Assembly (NCBI GenBank): GCA_023409265.1
Contig: JAEYHZ010000013.1
Coordinates: 1-64,000 of the forward strand
DNA length: 64,000 nucleotides
Origin: Bacillota bacterium
GTDB lineage: Bacteria > Bacillota > Clostridia > Acetivibrionales > DSM-1351
Direction of reading: 5' to 3'
The position numbers were made by a program, and so were the translations under genes. How positions within the stretch are numbered: position 1 is the first letter of the stretch; each line of letters begins with the position of its first letter. Below the pieces are notes generated by a model. That model had not been told where the DNA came from. It searched no databases and saw only the letters and a program-made list of their open reading frames with translations. Of the stretch, positions 23,545-31,340 are shown one piece after another.

Positions 23545-23580
23545 CAAAAACCGCACTTTAAATTCTCAAATAGTGCGGTA
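23545..23580 (-). terminator. Family 2 terminator after the kinase-like gene
   Basis: Stem ACCGCAC with GTGCGGT around a 16-nt loop, followed on the minus strand by TTTTTGCG. Confidence 0.75.
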
Positions 23581-23691
23581 GTAATTTATATGATATTTAC
23601 TTGAAGTTTTATCTCTAAACTGTGACTACAATAGGATCATAGAAAATAAGATGAAAATCATATAATTTAGTCAACTTCTCTATGAATTTTA

Positions 23692-24501
23692 TTATGTTCT
23701 AACTTCTTCTAAATACCTATTTATAGTTTTTGAAATAGTACTTTTTTCAGTCTTCTTAGCAGCACATAGGCGATATGCAGCTACTACAACTTCCCATTCA
23801 GCAATTTGTTTTATAGTTTTTCCTGATAACTTTAAATATTCTTTAGTGTATATATTACTAAACCTATTTCTAATAAACGTAATTATAATTTTTGTGAAAA
23901 TGGAAACATTCTCAGGAAGTTCCGCAATTTTTAATGTCAATAGAGTTCTTGCCACATCTGCACATGGATTTCCATTACAGCAATCTGCCCAATCAATAAT
24001 ATAGTCACCATTTTCATTGCTAAGAATGTTGTCTGGATGAAAATCGCTATGACATAGGCAATCACCGTCTGGCATATTGTCAATTAGTTTATATAACCTC
24101 TCTTTTTTATCATCGGTTAAATCATCTGCATATGAAATACGTTCCTTAAAGTATTGTTTTTGTTCTTTAACTCCATTTGCATGATTTTTGTGAATCTCAA
24201 AATGCAGATGGGCTAGCTTTTCAGCATACTTTTTATAAGAAATCGGGTTTGCCTCCATCTGTTTTAAAATAGAAGTACCAACAATTTTTTCATATATAAT
24301 AGCACGTTTCCCCTCATATTCAAGTCTTTGAATAAACTTTGGGTATTTAAAAGAACAGCTTTGCAAGGCTTTTGTATTATTGATTTCTTGTTCTATAGCT
24401 ATATCTGGTTCATAATCGTTAAATATTTTTATAATTGTGCCCTCTGTCCAATCAAAAACATCTGCAGTAGCACCACTTCCAATTAGTTCACCTTTTATCA
24501 T
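23692..24501 (-). CDS. Aminoglycoside phosphotransferase-family (APH) kinase
   Basis: 269 aa, choline-kinase/APH fold. N-lobe: IKGELIGSGATADVFDW (glycine-rich loop) and TIIKIFNDY (Lys). C-lobe: catalytic HSDFHPDNIL and metal-binding YIIDWADCCNGNP. The family includes aminoglycoside, macrolide and sugar kinases, so resistance is possible but not shown. ATG at 24501. Single-gene unit: the same dyad-bearing promoter as the GNAT gene lies upstream, and a family 2 terminator lies downstream. Confidence 0.82.
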   Translation of the reverse strand: MIKGELIGSGATADVFDWTEGTIIKIFNDYEPDIAIEQEINNTKALQSCSFKYPKFIQRLEYEGKRAIIYEKIVGTSILKQMEANPISYKKYAEKLAHLHFEIHKNHANGVKEQKQYFKERISYADDLTDDKKERLYKLIDNMPDGDCLCHSDFHPDNILSNENGDYIIDWADCCNGNPCADVARTLLTLKIAELPENVSIFTKIIITFIRNRFSNIYTKEYLKLSGKTIKQIAEWEVVVAAYRLCAAKKTEKSTISKTINRYLEEVRT

Positions 24502-24616
24502 ACTATTTACCTCTGCTATTCTAGTCTTATTAATGCTTTACCAGTAGAGATAACATCTCCTTAGACATTAAATTTTAATTAACTAACCTTTGCGTATAAG
24601 GCATATATCATAATAT

Positions 24617-24714
24617 TTAACAATCCCGTTTCAAAGTAATTCATTACAAATAATACTACATCTGGAAGATTTCCATGTCAAGTTTTAATCCTTACCACAC
24701 TATTCAGTTTTCAA
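24617..24714 (-). repeat. Dispersed intergenic module, family 2, copy e (promoter part)
   Basis: About 70 bp identical to copy d except one base (ACCACAC for ACCGCAC), plus a diverged edge. It lacks the terminator part, which would have served a gene upstream. Confidence 0.85.
24653..24681 (-). promoter_or_regulatory. Family 2 promoter of the APH-like gene with dyad in spacer
   Basis: TTGACA (24681-24676)-N17-TAGTAT (24658-24653), spacer dyad TGGAA-GAT-TTCCA. Same as at 23424-23452. Confidence 0.75.
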
Positions 24715-24804
24715 CGAATCATGATAGGTACTAAATCACCTGAGTCATTTTTCTTATAATTACCATCTCAAAGGATTGCACATATTTAGAAATCCGGATA
24801 AACC

Positions 24805-25584
24805 CTACTTCTTTTGCTGCCTACCCTGATCATCAATATAATAGTTATCCTTCATTATTAATTCCGAAACCGATGCAAAGCTCAAGCCTTTGGCCTTAAG
24901 TTCAGTTATTATTTTCGGCAGCAGTTCCACGGTATATTGGGTATCATTATGAAAAAGTATTATCGAACCGGGTTTGGTGCGCTTTAGTATTCTATCCAGT
25001 ATTGCCTGCCTGCTCATTTCCTTTTTCCAGTCAAGACTGTCCACATTCCACTGGATTGGATAAGACCCCAGCTCATTGCAGGTCTCTATCACCGTATTAT
25101 TATAATCACCGTATGGAGGTCTGAAAAGAATTATCTTCTGTCCCGAGACTTGTTCAAGCTTTTGATTACATAGCTCTATTTCACTCTTGCACTTTTCTTT
25201 CCCTATTGTACTCATTCTTAAATGGGAATACCCGTGATTTGCTACATCATGACCATTGTTTGCAATCAGCTTAACTGCATCGGGGAATTTCTCAGCCCAC
25301 TGACCTACCATAAAGAAGCTGGCCTTAACATTTTCCTTTTTTAATATCTCCAGAATGGTAGGAATATCGCTAGCTCCCCAGGCACAGTCAAATGTAATGG
25401 ACACGGTGTTTTTATCCGTCTCTACACTGTAAATGGGAAGCTTACGGTTTTCATTGAATACACTTATTGAATCAAATAATCCCATACGTCCTGCAACTAC
25501 CAGCATTGCTAAAAGACCAATTCCTATTGCAAATATTCCCAGATACCTTGTTAACCTCTTACGGTTTATAATAAATACCTTCAT
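24805..25584 (-). CDS. Polysaccharide deacetylase (NodB domain), membrane-anchored
   Basis: 259 aa. N-terminal membrane helix (about 13-32), then a NodB fold: SITFDCAWGASDIP (first motif with the catalytic Asp, DCAWG in place of TFDD), HDVANHGYSH (metal His pair), RPPYGDYN, SLDWKKE and IILFHND. DCAWG is seen in the sporulation-linked PdaB/YlxY branch. It probably trims peptidoglycan N-acetyl groups or acts in spore wall formation; the role is inferred from family. Single gene. Confidence 0.87.
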   Translation of the reverse strand: MKVFIINRKRLTRYLGIFAIGIGLLAMLVVAGRMGLFDSISVFNENRKLPIYSVETDKNTVSITFDCAWGASDIPTILEILKKENVKASFFMVGQWAEKFPDAVKLIANNGHDVANHGYSHLRMSTIGKEKCKSEIELCNQKLEQVSGQKIILFRPPYGDYNNTVIETCNELGSYPIQWNVDSLDWKKEMSRQAILDRILKRTKPGSIILFHNDTQYTVELLPKIITELKAKGLSFASVSELIMKDNYYIDDQGRQQKK

Positions 25585-25658
25585 TCCATAACTCCTAAAA
25601 ATAATCTATACTATATAATATTTGATTATTTGACGAGTTATGTGTAGTAATGTACAAC

Positions 25659-25688
25659 AATACCTCCGGTAATATGCCGGAGGTATTT
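25659..25688 (-). terminator. Terminator after the DUF4179 gene
   Basis: Strong 10-bp stem ATACCTCCGG/CCGGAGGTAT with a 7-nt loop; on the minus strand it ends in TATTGTTG. Confidence 0.75.
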
Positions 25689-25731
25689 GAATTAAATCTA
25701 TATTGTATTACTGGTATGCTGTTTAGTAATA

Positions 25732-27357
25732 TTAGTTTATTTTAATTTCACTATTATATAAATCATTATAAATAAGGTTTTCTATAACAACTTCCAGTTT
25801 TTTATATTGCCCATCAACTATAATTGTTTTCTTAAACAATGGTTGTTTTAAATTGTACTTGCTTTCCAAAGTATTCTTAACAGTTTCATCTAACTTTTTT
25901 TCCACCATTTCAGAAGTTGAGGACGAAGACCAGGAAAGATGAGAAGTATCCGCTTTTATTCCCACATCAAAGTCATCAAATTTTCTGTTGCTATCGCTTA
26001 CCTCAAGATCAAAACTTGTTTTACCATCCTTACTGACAATATTTGCTGCTCTGACTTCAGAACCATCAACTTTCACTTTATAATCAACTAAAGCTTTGTC
26101 AAAGTCAATATTGATACTTTCTCCGGACGATACGCTTCTTCTTATAGAATCTAAATAAAAGGTCACACCCTTGAGATCATTCTTTTTTATAGGATATCTA
26201 AAAATTATTTTTCCGGTAAGGCCGTCATTTTCATTTAAACCCTTCACAATTTTATCTTTAATAGTCATTGAAACTACCGGGTCAAGCCTGGTCACCTCCA
26301 AGCCTTTTTCGGGTATAAATTCATAATCTAAATAAGTACTTGCTGACCCAAGATGTAAATTATTTATCTTAAAAATACCACCCTCACCTTTGTACTCTTT
26401 TTTAACAGTAATTATTTCCGTTTCACTCTTTTTTATTGGTATTGGCAGGCTCCATTTTACGAGCTTTTCATCGCACATAATTGATATTGTAACAGGCCTA
26501 TTGAGTTCCGGCATCCCATCAAAGTACAGTTTGCCTTTCTGTTCTTTACTTTCAAAATCTCTTCCACTAACATGAAGAATATTTTTTTTTGCATCTTTTA
26601 AAGTAATTTGAGGAAATATGTTACCAATATAAGCGCCCGTGGCCCCGTCAGCTTTGGTTAACTCTTTTATTTCCGGCAACTGCTCAAAAGTATAATCAAT
26701 ACTTAGTTTCCCCTCCAGGTTACTTGCTGTTACAAATTTTAAAGTACCATAGTCAGTTTTTAATTCTCTGCCGATATTATATTTCGCTCCCTCGGCTCCC
26801 AAAGATTTATCCAGCACCATTATATACATATAATCCGGCTTATCAATTTTCAATTCACGAACTGTATGTACTTTTAAGTAAAATTTATCTCCCTTTACAA
26901 GTTTGTTATTCAGATCAAACTCCAGAACTCCCTTACCATTCCCGTAGTTTTCTTGGCCATGACCCTGGCTGATGGATTTCCCCTCTTCATTCACAAGGGA
27001 TACTTGCGAGGGCATAAATGTATCCTTCATATCAGCATCTAAAACTGAATATGAAACTAAAAGAGCATAGTCCTCCCATACAGCATTTTCAAACTTAATC
27101 TTGTGGTTATCATATTCAAATATTTCATTTAGTTCAACTGCGTTGCTGTTCTCAACGGCAGTAGTAATACCCTGGGTCCATCCCCAATCCATCTCTTCAG
27201 CTGCAAACGCAGAAAAAGGTATAAGCATCACCATAACAATGGCAAGTATAAGTATTTTTGCCTTACTACCTCTTTTCCTTTTCTTTGTTTGCTCCTCAGT
27301 GCATCTTCGGTTTCCTTCAGCAATCCGGCCGGAATGTTTCACATTTTTACACTTCAT
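25732..27357 (-). CDS. Membrane-anchored DUF4179-type extracellular protein
   Basis: 541 aa. A cytoplasmic Lys/Arg-rich start (~35 aa) with the membrane helix AKILILAIVMVMLIPFSAFA, then DUF4179-like extracellular beta domains: WGWTQGITTAVENSNAVELNEIFEYD, KIKFENAVWEDYALLVSYSVLD, and repeated Ig-like segments. DUF4179 proteins are often encoded with ECF sigma factors as anti-sigma or cell-surface sensors; no sigma gene is next to it here. ATG at 27357 chosen because AGGAGG lies 8 nt upstream (a GTG at 27378 overlaps it). Function unknown. Confidence 0.7.
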   Translation of the reverse strand: MKCKNVKHSGRIAEGNRRCTEEQTKKRKRGSKAKILILAIVMVMLIPFSAFAAEEMDWGWTQGITTAVENSNAVELNEIFEYDNHKIKFENAVWEDYALLVSYSVLDADMKDTFMPSQVSLVNEEGKSISQGHGQENYGNGKGVLEFDLNNKLVKGDKFYLKVHTVRELKIDKPDYMYIMVLDKSLGAEGAKYNIGRELKTDYGTLKFVTASNLEGKLSIDYTFEQLPEIKELTKADGATGAYIGNIFPQITLKDAKKNILHVSGRDFESKEQKGKLYFDGMPELNRPVTISIMCDEKLVKWSLPIPIKKSETEIITVKKEYKGEGGIFKINNLHLGSASTYLDYEFIPEKGLEVTRLDPVVSMTIKDKIVKGLNENDGLTGKIIFRYPIKKNDLKGVTFYLDSIRRSVSSGESINIDFDKALVDYKVKVDGSEVRAANIVSKDGKTSFDLEVSDSNRKFDDFDVGIKADTSHLSWSSSSTSEMVEKKLDETVKNTLESKYNLKQPLFKKTIIVDGQYKKLEVVIENLIYNDLYNSEIKIN

Positions 27358-27485
27358 TACATTAGCCTCCTGTTTCACTTATCCACTTATATAAATTTTT
27401 GTATATATTGGTATATTGTAACATACAAAAACTTAAACATGTTACCGGTCACATAAATTTAATTTTAACGTAATTTTACGGACAA

Positions 27486-27514
27486 TAAAAAACAGACTAT
27501 AAGTCTGCTTTTTT
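27486..27514. terminator. Bidirectional terminator
   Basis: AAAAAACAGACT-ATA-AGTCTGCTTTTTT: 7-bp stem with A-run on one side and T-run on the other, directly after the stop at 27513. Confidence 0.7.
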
Positions 27515-28190
27515 ACCTGATTGAAAGGATTTTTCTCAGTTCTGCTTCCTTTACATTATTACTGATTTTTAAGCCTGTCTCAATAATATATTGGCCGGCA
27601 TCAGCTCCATCAATATCACTGAATCCCTTCAGCCAGTTAGAAGGTGCCCAGTTCTCAACCCTGTCATAGACATTAGCCGGCCATCCATAGGGTTCACCTG
27701 CTTTGTTGAGCTTTCTTCTGCTGCCTGCTACTGTTATATGGTAAAGCTTCTGAAGCTCAACAATTGCACTGTCAACTTTACCTCCGCCTTTTTTCCCAAC
27801 ACCCATCTCATGCCTGATATCACTGGTATTGAGCAGAGTTTTTGTCTCAAATAGTTTCCACAGTTCCATTACAATCGGACTAACCAGACCCTGGTCCCAT
27901 ATGTATTCCATAGACTCTTTCGGACTGTAAAATGAATAAAAGTAAGGGTACATATGTGCTGAAACAAATCCTTTATGCCCTCCAAGAATACAGCCAAAGG
28001 CAACCTGCTTTTCCTCGGCAGCTCTGTCCTTCCAGCACCAGGGATCGGTTTCGGCATCCCCGGTATGCCACTGTTCCTTAGTGGTTTCGTCAACGACAGA
28101 TGGCAATCCGGGAAGGATATTGGATAAAGCCATAAATCCCAAATCATTTACTCTATTTATAAATTCATTATAGTTTTTTAGTAAAGCCAT
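27513..28190 (-). CDS. AlkZ-related / hypothetical protein
   Basis: 225 aa soluble protein. Recognisable pieces: LPGLPSVVDETT, DPWCWKDRAAEEKQVAFGCILGGHKGFVS, LWKLFETKTLLNTSDIRHEMG and a C-terminal AELRKILSI. I associate these with AlkZ-related clostridial proteins, whose relatives are DNA glycosylases, but no catalytic motif can be pointed out, so the activity is not claimed. Start overlaps the stop of the SnoaL-like gene by one base; last gene of the operon, followed by a bidirectional terminator. Confidence 0.55.
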   Translation of the reverse strand: MALLKNYNEFINRVNDLGFMALSNILPGLPSVVDETTKEQWHTGDAETDPWCWKDRAAEEKQVAFGCILGGHKGFVSAHMYPYFYSFYSPKESMEYIWDQGLVSPIVMELWKLFETKTLLNTSDIRHEMGVGKKGGGKVDSAIVELQKLYHITVAGSRRKLNKAGEPYGWPANVYDRVENWAPSNWLKGFSDIDGADAGQYIIETGLKISNNVKEAELRKILSIR

Positions 28191-28588
28191 TATATTTTTC
28201 CTCTTTCAATTTGTTTGCCTATATGCTTGTCAATTCTCCACTGTGGCGCTGCAGTATCATCTCCAATGTATTCAGTCAATGATGCTACTTTACCGTTGGA
28301 GAATTCAAAAAATGAAACTCCATGAACTGATTCCTCATGATGTTTCAGTTTTATTTTTACAACTGAAACTACCAAACTCTCCATTACCTCCAGACGCTGG
28401 AGGTCAATACTCCAATCACCCGGGTATTCACGGTTTAGTCTAACATACTCCTGAACAGTAAATTTTTCATTGGTATTAATCCAGTTAATCTCAGCCTTTT
28501 CGTCAAAATAGGAATCTAAGTTTTCCCAAGCCTGCATATCCATGTCGTTCCAAAAGGCTATCACCTTTTCTTTACAATCCGACTCCAT
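28190..28588 (-). CDS. SnoaL/NTF2-like protein
   Basis: 132 aa alpha+beta cone. ESDCKEKVIAFWNDMDMQAWENLDSYFDEKAEINWINTNEKF is the typical NTF2-like opening (helices, then a strand with an aspartate/asparagine pocket), followed by VQEYVRLNREYPGDW, SVVKIKLKHHEESVHGVSFFEF and KVASLTEYI. Members are small ligand-binding or isomerase proteins. ATG at 28588 with GGAGGTAAGA upstream; the open frame beyond it overlaps the DUF3795 gene. Role unknown. Confidence 0.75.
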   Translation of the reverse strand: MESDCKEKVIAFWNDMDMQAWENLDSYFDEKAEINWINTNEKFTVQEYVRLNREYPGDWSIDLQRLEVMESLVVSVVKIKLKHHEESVHGVSFFEFSNGKVASLTEYIGDDTAAPQWRIDKHIGKQIERGKI

Positions 28589-28634
28589 TCTTACCTCCAT
28601 TAACGTACAGAATATTCTACAGTGTCGGCTGAGG

Positions 28635-28907
28635 TCATTGTTTACAGGAACATTCTTTTGTCCACTTTTTACACTGCTGGATTCTCTTTCCATCATCTCC
28701 ATGTTCTTTATCATAAGCAAACTCGTTCAGCATTGAACATGGAAAACTTCCGCATTCTCCACACTGCTGCAGGCTTTTACTTTCACAGCATATTTTCACA
28801 TTGCACTGCCCCCACGCGGGAACAGCAATATTTACACAACCGGTACAATTAAATTCTTCCCTGTATGTACATTCACTACATACTATCCCACATCTTGATT
28901 CAATCAT
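28635..28907 (-). CDS. DUF3795 Cys-rich protein
   Basis: 90 aa. A stand-alone DUF3795 domain with the same Cys pattern as the N terminus of the fusion at 15142-16041: IESRCGIVCSECTYRE, CTGC, GQCNVKICC, QCGECGSFPC, then QCKKWTKECSC. About twelve Cys suggest metal (Zn or Fe-S) binding. ATG at 28907 after GGAGGTATAT. Lies in an operon-like series downstream of a WYL regulator and upstream of a SnoaL-like gene. Confidence 0.85.
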   Translation of the reverse strand: MIESRCGIVCSECTYREEFNCTGCVNIAVPAWGQCNVKICCESKSLQQCGECGSFPCSMLNEFAYDKEHGDDGKRIQQCKKWTKECSCKQ

Positions 28908-29097
28908 ATATACCTCCAGCCAACAAAAAATTATTAATATTGAGGCATGAATAAATAATAACTTTACCATATGTCCGCCTTACAGCAGAGTTTTATTATT
29001 TAAGCAGCCTAAGTAAGCAATAAAAGTGGGCATCTGACATCCTAAATTCTCCTGTCTACCACTTTCTGAGGATATATTAACACATTGAACCGGACAA

Positions 29098-30009
29098 CTA
29101 TATGTCATGTTCATATGAAGATAATACTTTTTTAGCCGTGTTTATAATTTTTTCTTTAATTTCCGGCGGTTCAATAACCTGTACCTTTTCTCCAAATGAT
29201 AAAAGCCACCTGATCATATGCTCTCTATTTGTAAAGCCAACCGACAGCTTCAATCTGCCCTGTTCAGTTATTTCATAGCAGTTCGGTCCGTATTCTTCCA
29301 CCAGAAGGTATTGGACCTCCCTGTCGAATAGTGCTGTAAGTCTTATTTCGTCCCGAAAATATTCATCAAGGTTTAGTTCTCCGGCTTTTATGTCTCTTGG
29401 CTCGAATAAGTCCCCGGTAATATTTTGTTCCCATAGCCTGTTAAGCTTAAATAGTCTGAAATCCTTTTTAATAGTGCAGTAACCGTAAACATACCATGAG
29501 GACCATTTATATGTAACCATGTAAGGTTCGATTATTCTCCTGGAAACACCTTTATCCGAGTAATAATCAAAGCTTACAAGCTGACTTTGATTGATAGCCG
29601 TCTTTAAAAGCTTTATTTTATCAGACAGACTATCCCTGTAGTGTGAGGCGAGATCAATCTGAACTCTTTCCTCAGTTCCGGAATAATCCTGCCTGGGAGA
29701 AAGCTTGGATATCAGTAGTCCTATCCCTATAGTATCAGATACACTCCCTATACTTTTCAATCCTGTTATGATATTCTGAAGCTCATCCACTGATATAACA
29801 GTTTTATCAAGCTTATAGCCTTCGGCAATGGATATTCCTCCATCACCGCCCTGATATGTAATTACGGGTATACCAGCTTTGCAAATATCTTCAACATCCC
29901 TTTGAATAGTCCTTCTGGATACTTCAAATTTATCCGCCAGTTCCGGTGCAGTAACCTTTTCACGTTGTAGGAGAATTGTAACGATTCCCAGCAGCCTGTC
30001 TATTTTCAT
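29098..30009 (-). CDS. YafY-type transcriptional regulator (HTH + WYL)
   Basis: 303 aa. Same architecture as the regulator at 16102-17007: MKIDRLLGIVTILLQREKVTAPELAD, VSRRTIQRDVEDICKAGIPV, QGGDGGISIAEGYKL, and the WYL domain with LVSFDYYSDKGVSRRIIEPYMVTYKWSSWYVYGYC. The start overlaps the M24 peptidase stop by 4 bp (ATGA), so the two are translationally coupled. Likely regulator of this operon. Confidence 0.88.
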   Translation of the reverse strand: MKIDRLLGIVTILLQREKVTAPELADKFEVSRRTIQRDVEDICKAGIPVITYQGGDGGISIAEGYKLDKTVISVDELQNIITGLKSIGSVSDTIGIGLLISKLSPRQDYSGTEERVQIDLASHYRDSLSDKIKLLKTAINQSQLVSFDYYSDKGVSRRIIEPYMVTYKWSSWYVYGYCTIKKDFRLFKLNRLWEQNITGDLFEPRDIKAGELNLDEYFRDEIRLTALFDREVQYLLVEEYGPNCYEITEQGRLKLSVGFTNREHMIRWLLSFGEKVQVIEPPEIKEKIINTAKKVLSSYEHDI

Positions 30010-31196
30010 ACTATAATAATATCCTTCTCTCCACCTGTAATACAGTGTCCACCTTGAAGTCCGACAATATAAGTATCCTCGACACCCACCATTCCCACAC
30101 CTGCTATACCTTTCTTAGGCTCAAGGGCAATTGCCATGTTTTCCTGCAAAGGAGTGTTAAAGCCGTTTGCAATAGCGGGAAGTTCGTCTATGTGAAGCCC
30201 TATCCCATGACCAAGGAACTTAACCCTTCTGCTTCCGAAGCCCATAAAGTTCCGGAGAAATTCCTCATCAATCTCAGACATAACAGTCTCGTAAATTCTT
30301 GCAGGGATATTCCCGGGCTTCAGTAGTTCTGCAGTCCTCTTTTGAATCTCAATACACTTGCGGTGCGCCTTTACTATTTCATCCGAGGGAACTCCACCAA
30401 AACTATAAACCTGTGTCCTGTCACTATGGTAGCCATTCATCCCGAATCCGATATCCACAAATACCAGATCACCCTTTTTAAGCCGCCTGTCTCTGCTTCC
30501 CAATATAGGAACCGCTGCACTCATTCCCCGCATTCCGCCGGGGCCGTCGAAATTGGTAGGATATAGCGAATTTTCACCGAAGCCGATTTGTCCGGCGATC
30601 ATTTCAGTCTGATATCTGAAAAAGCGCGAAACGCCATGGAAGCCTATTTTAAGCATTTGTTCATATAGTTCGGCAGTAAAGTCAAGTTCCGACATTCCTT
30701 CCCTGAGAAGCCCAGGAACGATTTCGTCAAGAAGTTTGCCATGTATCTTTCCCGATTCCTTCATCCAAAAAAGCTCATATGGACTCTTTACTGCCCTTAT
30801 GCCAAAAACTATATTATCTAAACTATACATTTGTTTTATGGAGAAATATTTTTTAAGTCTGTCAAGAATCCCAATTGTCAGGAGTTCAGTCTCAACGAGA
30901 AGGTTTCCCAATTCCTGTCCGGCAACTGCTGAAGCATCTCTGTAGCTTTCCATAGGATAAATACATGAAAGCGGAGATTCAAGCTCTGCCCTTTCAAAAC
31001 TTCTTCTGGCAAAATACATTGTGTCCCCGTCTTTTTTAATAATCAGTATTCCTTCCTGCATGGTCCCTGTAAAATAGTATTGATTTACACGGCTTAAAAT
31101 TATTGCAGTATCCCACTCAGGGTAATTTTTATCAGCCGCTTCTCTTAAATTCCTTATTCTTTGTTCCAGTTCCTGTTTTGTTGCCTGTATATTCAT
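30006..31196 (-). CDS. M24-family metallopeptidase (Xaa-Pro aminopeptidase-like)
   Basis: 396 aa. N-terminal creatinase-like domain (~1-150) followed by the pita-bread catalytic domain. Metal ligands are visible: FVDIGFGMNGYHSDRT (two Asp), GHGIGLHIDELP (His), ALEPKKGI and GVEDTYIV (Glu). It cleaves X-Pro bonds or is a creatinase-like relative. ATG at 31196 matches the family start, although GAGGAG is 13 nt away; the frame is open to 31271. Coupled to the WYL regulator downstream. Confidence 0.87.
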   Translation of the reverse strand: MNIQATKQELEQRIRNLREAADKNYPEWDTAIILSRVNQYYFTGTMQEGILIIKKDGDTMYFARRSFERAELESPLSCIYPMESYRDASAVAGQELGNLLVETELLTIGILDRLKKYFSIKQMYSLDNIVFGIRAVKSPYELFWMKESGKIHGKLLDEIVPGLLREGMSELDFTAELYEQMLKIGFHGVSRFFRYQTEMIAGQIGFGENSLYPTNFDGPGGMRGMSAAVPILGSRDRRLKKGDLVFVDIGFGMNGYHSDRTQVYSFGGVPSDEIVKAHRKCIEIQKRTAELLKPGNIPARIYETVMSEIDEEFLRNFMGFGSRRVKFLGHGIGLHIDELPAIANGFNTPLQENMAIALEPKKGIAGVGMVGVEDTYIVGLQGGHCITGGEKDIIIV

Positions 31197-31340
31197 TATG
31201 TATGCATGCTCCTCTAATTTTATGGGCTTGGTCAAAGTGACTGTGCCCCCTTTTGTTAATAATATTAGCATAATAAGATATTAACAGGCAAAACAATTTA
31301 TCGCTCTACTTTTCTAAAGGCTCTCTCCTTCTCCTGAAAT

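Larger units (their letters stand above)
23389..23580 (-). repeat. Dispersed intergenic module, family 2, copy d (most complete)
   Basis: Minus strand order: terminator ACCGCAC-loop-GTGCGGT with TTTTT, hairpin TGCGTC...GACGCA, AAAATGAATAG, GAAAACTGAATAGTGCGGTA, promoter TTGACA-N17-TAGTAT with internal dyad, then TTTGTAAGAATTAC. It sits between the kinase-like gene (stop 23692) and the GNAT gene (start 23271). Confidence 0.85.

Noticed and set aside
23692..24501. Naming the APH-like kinase as a specific resistance gene
   Set aside because: Only fold-level motifs are seen; the family includes many non-resistance kinases.
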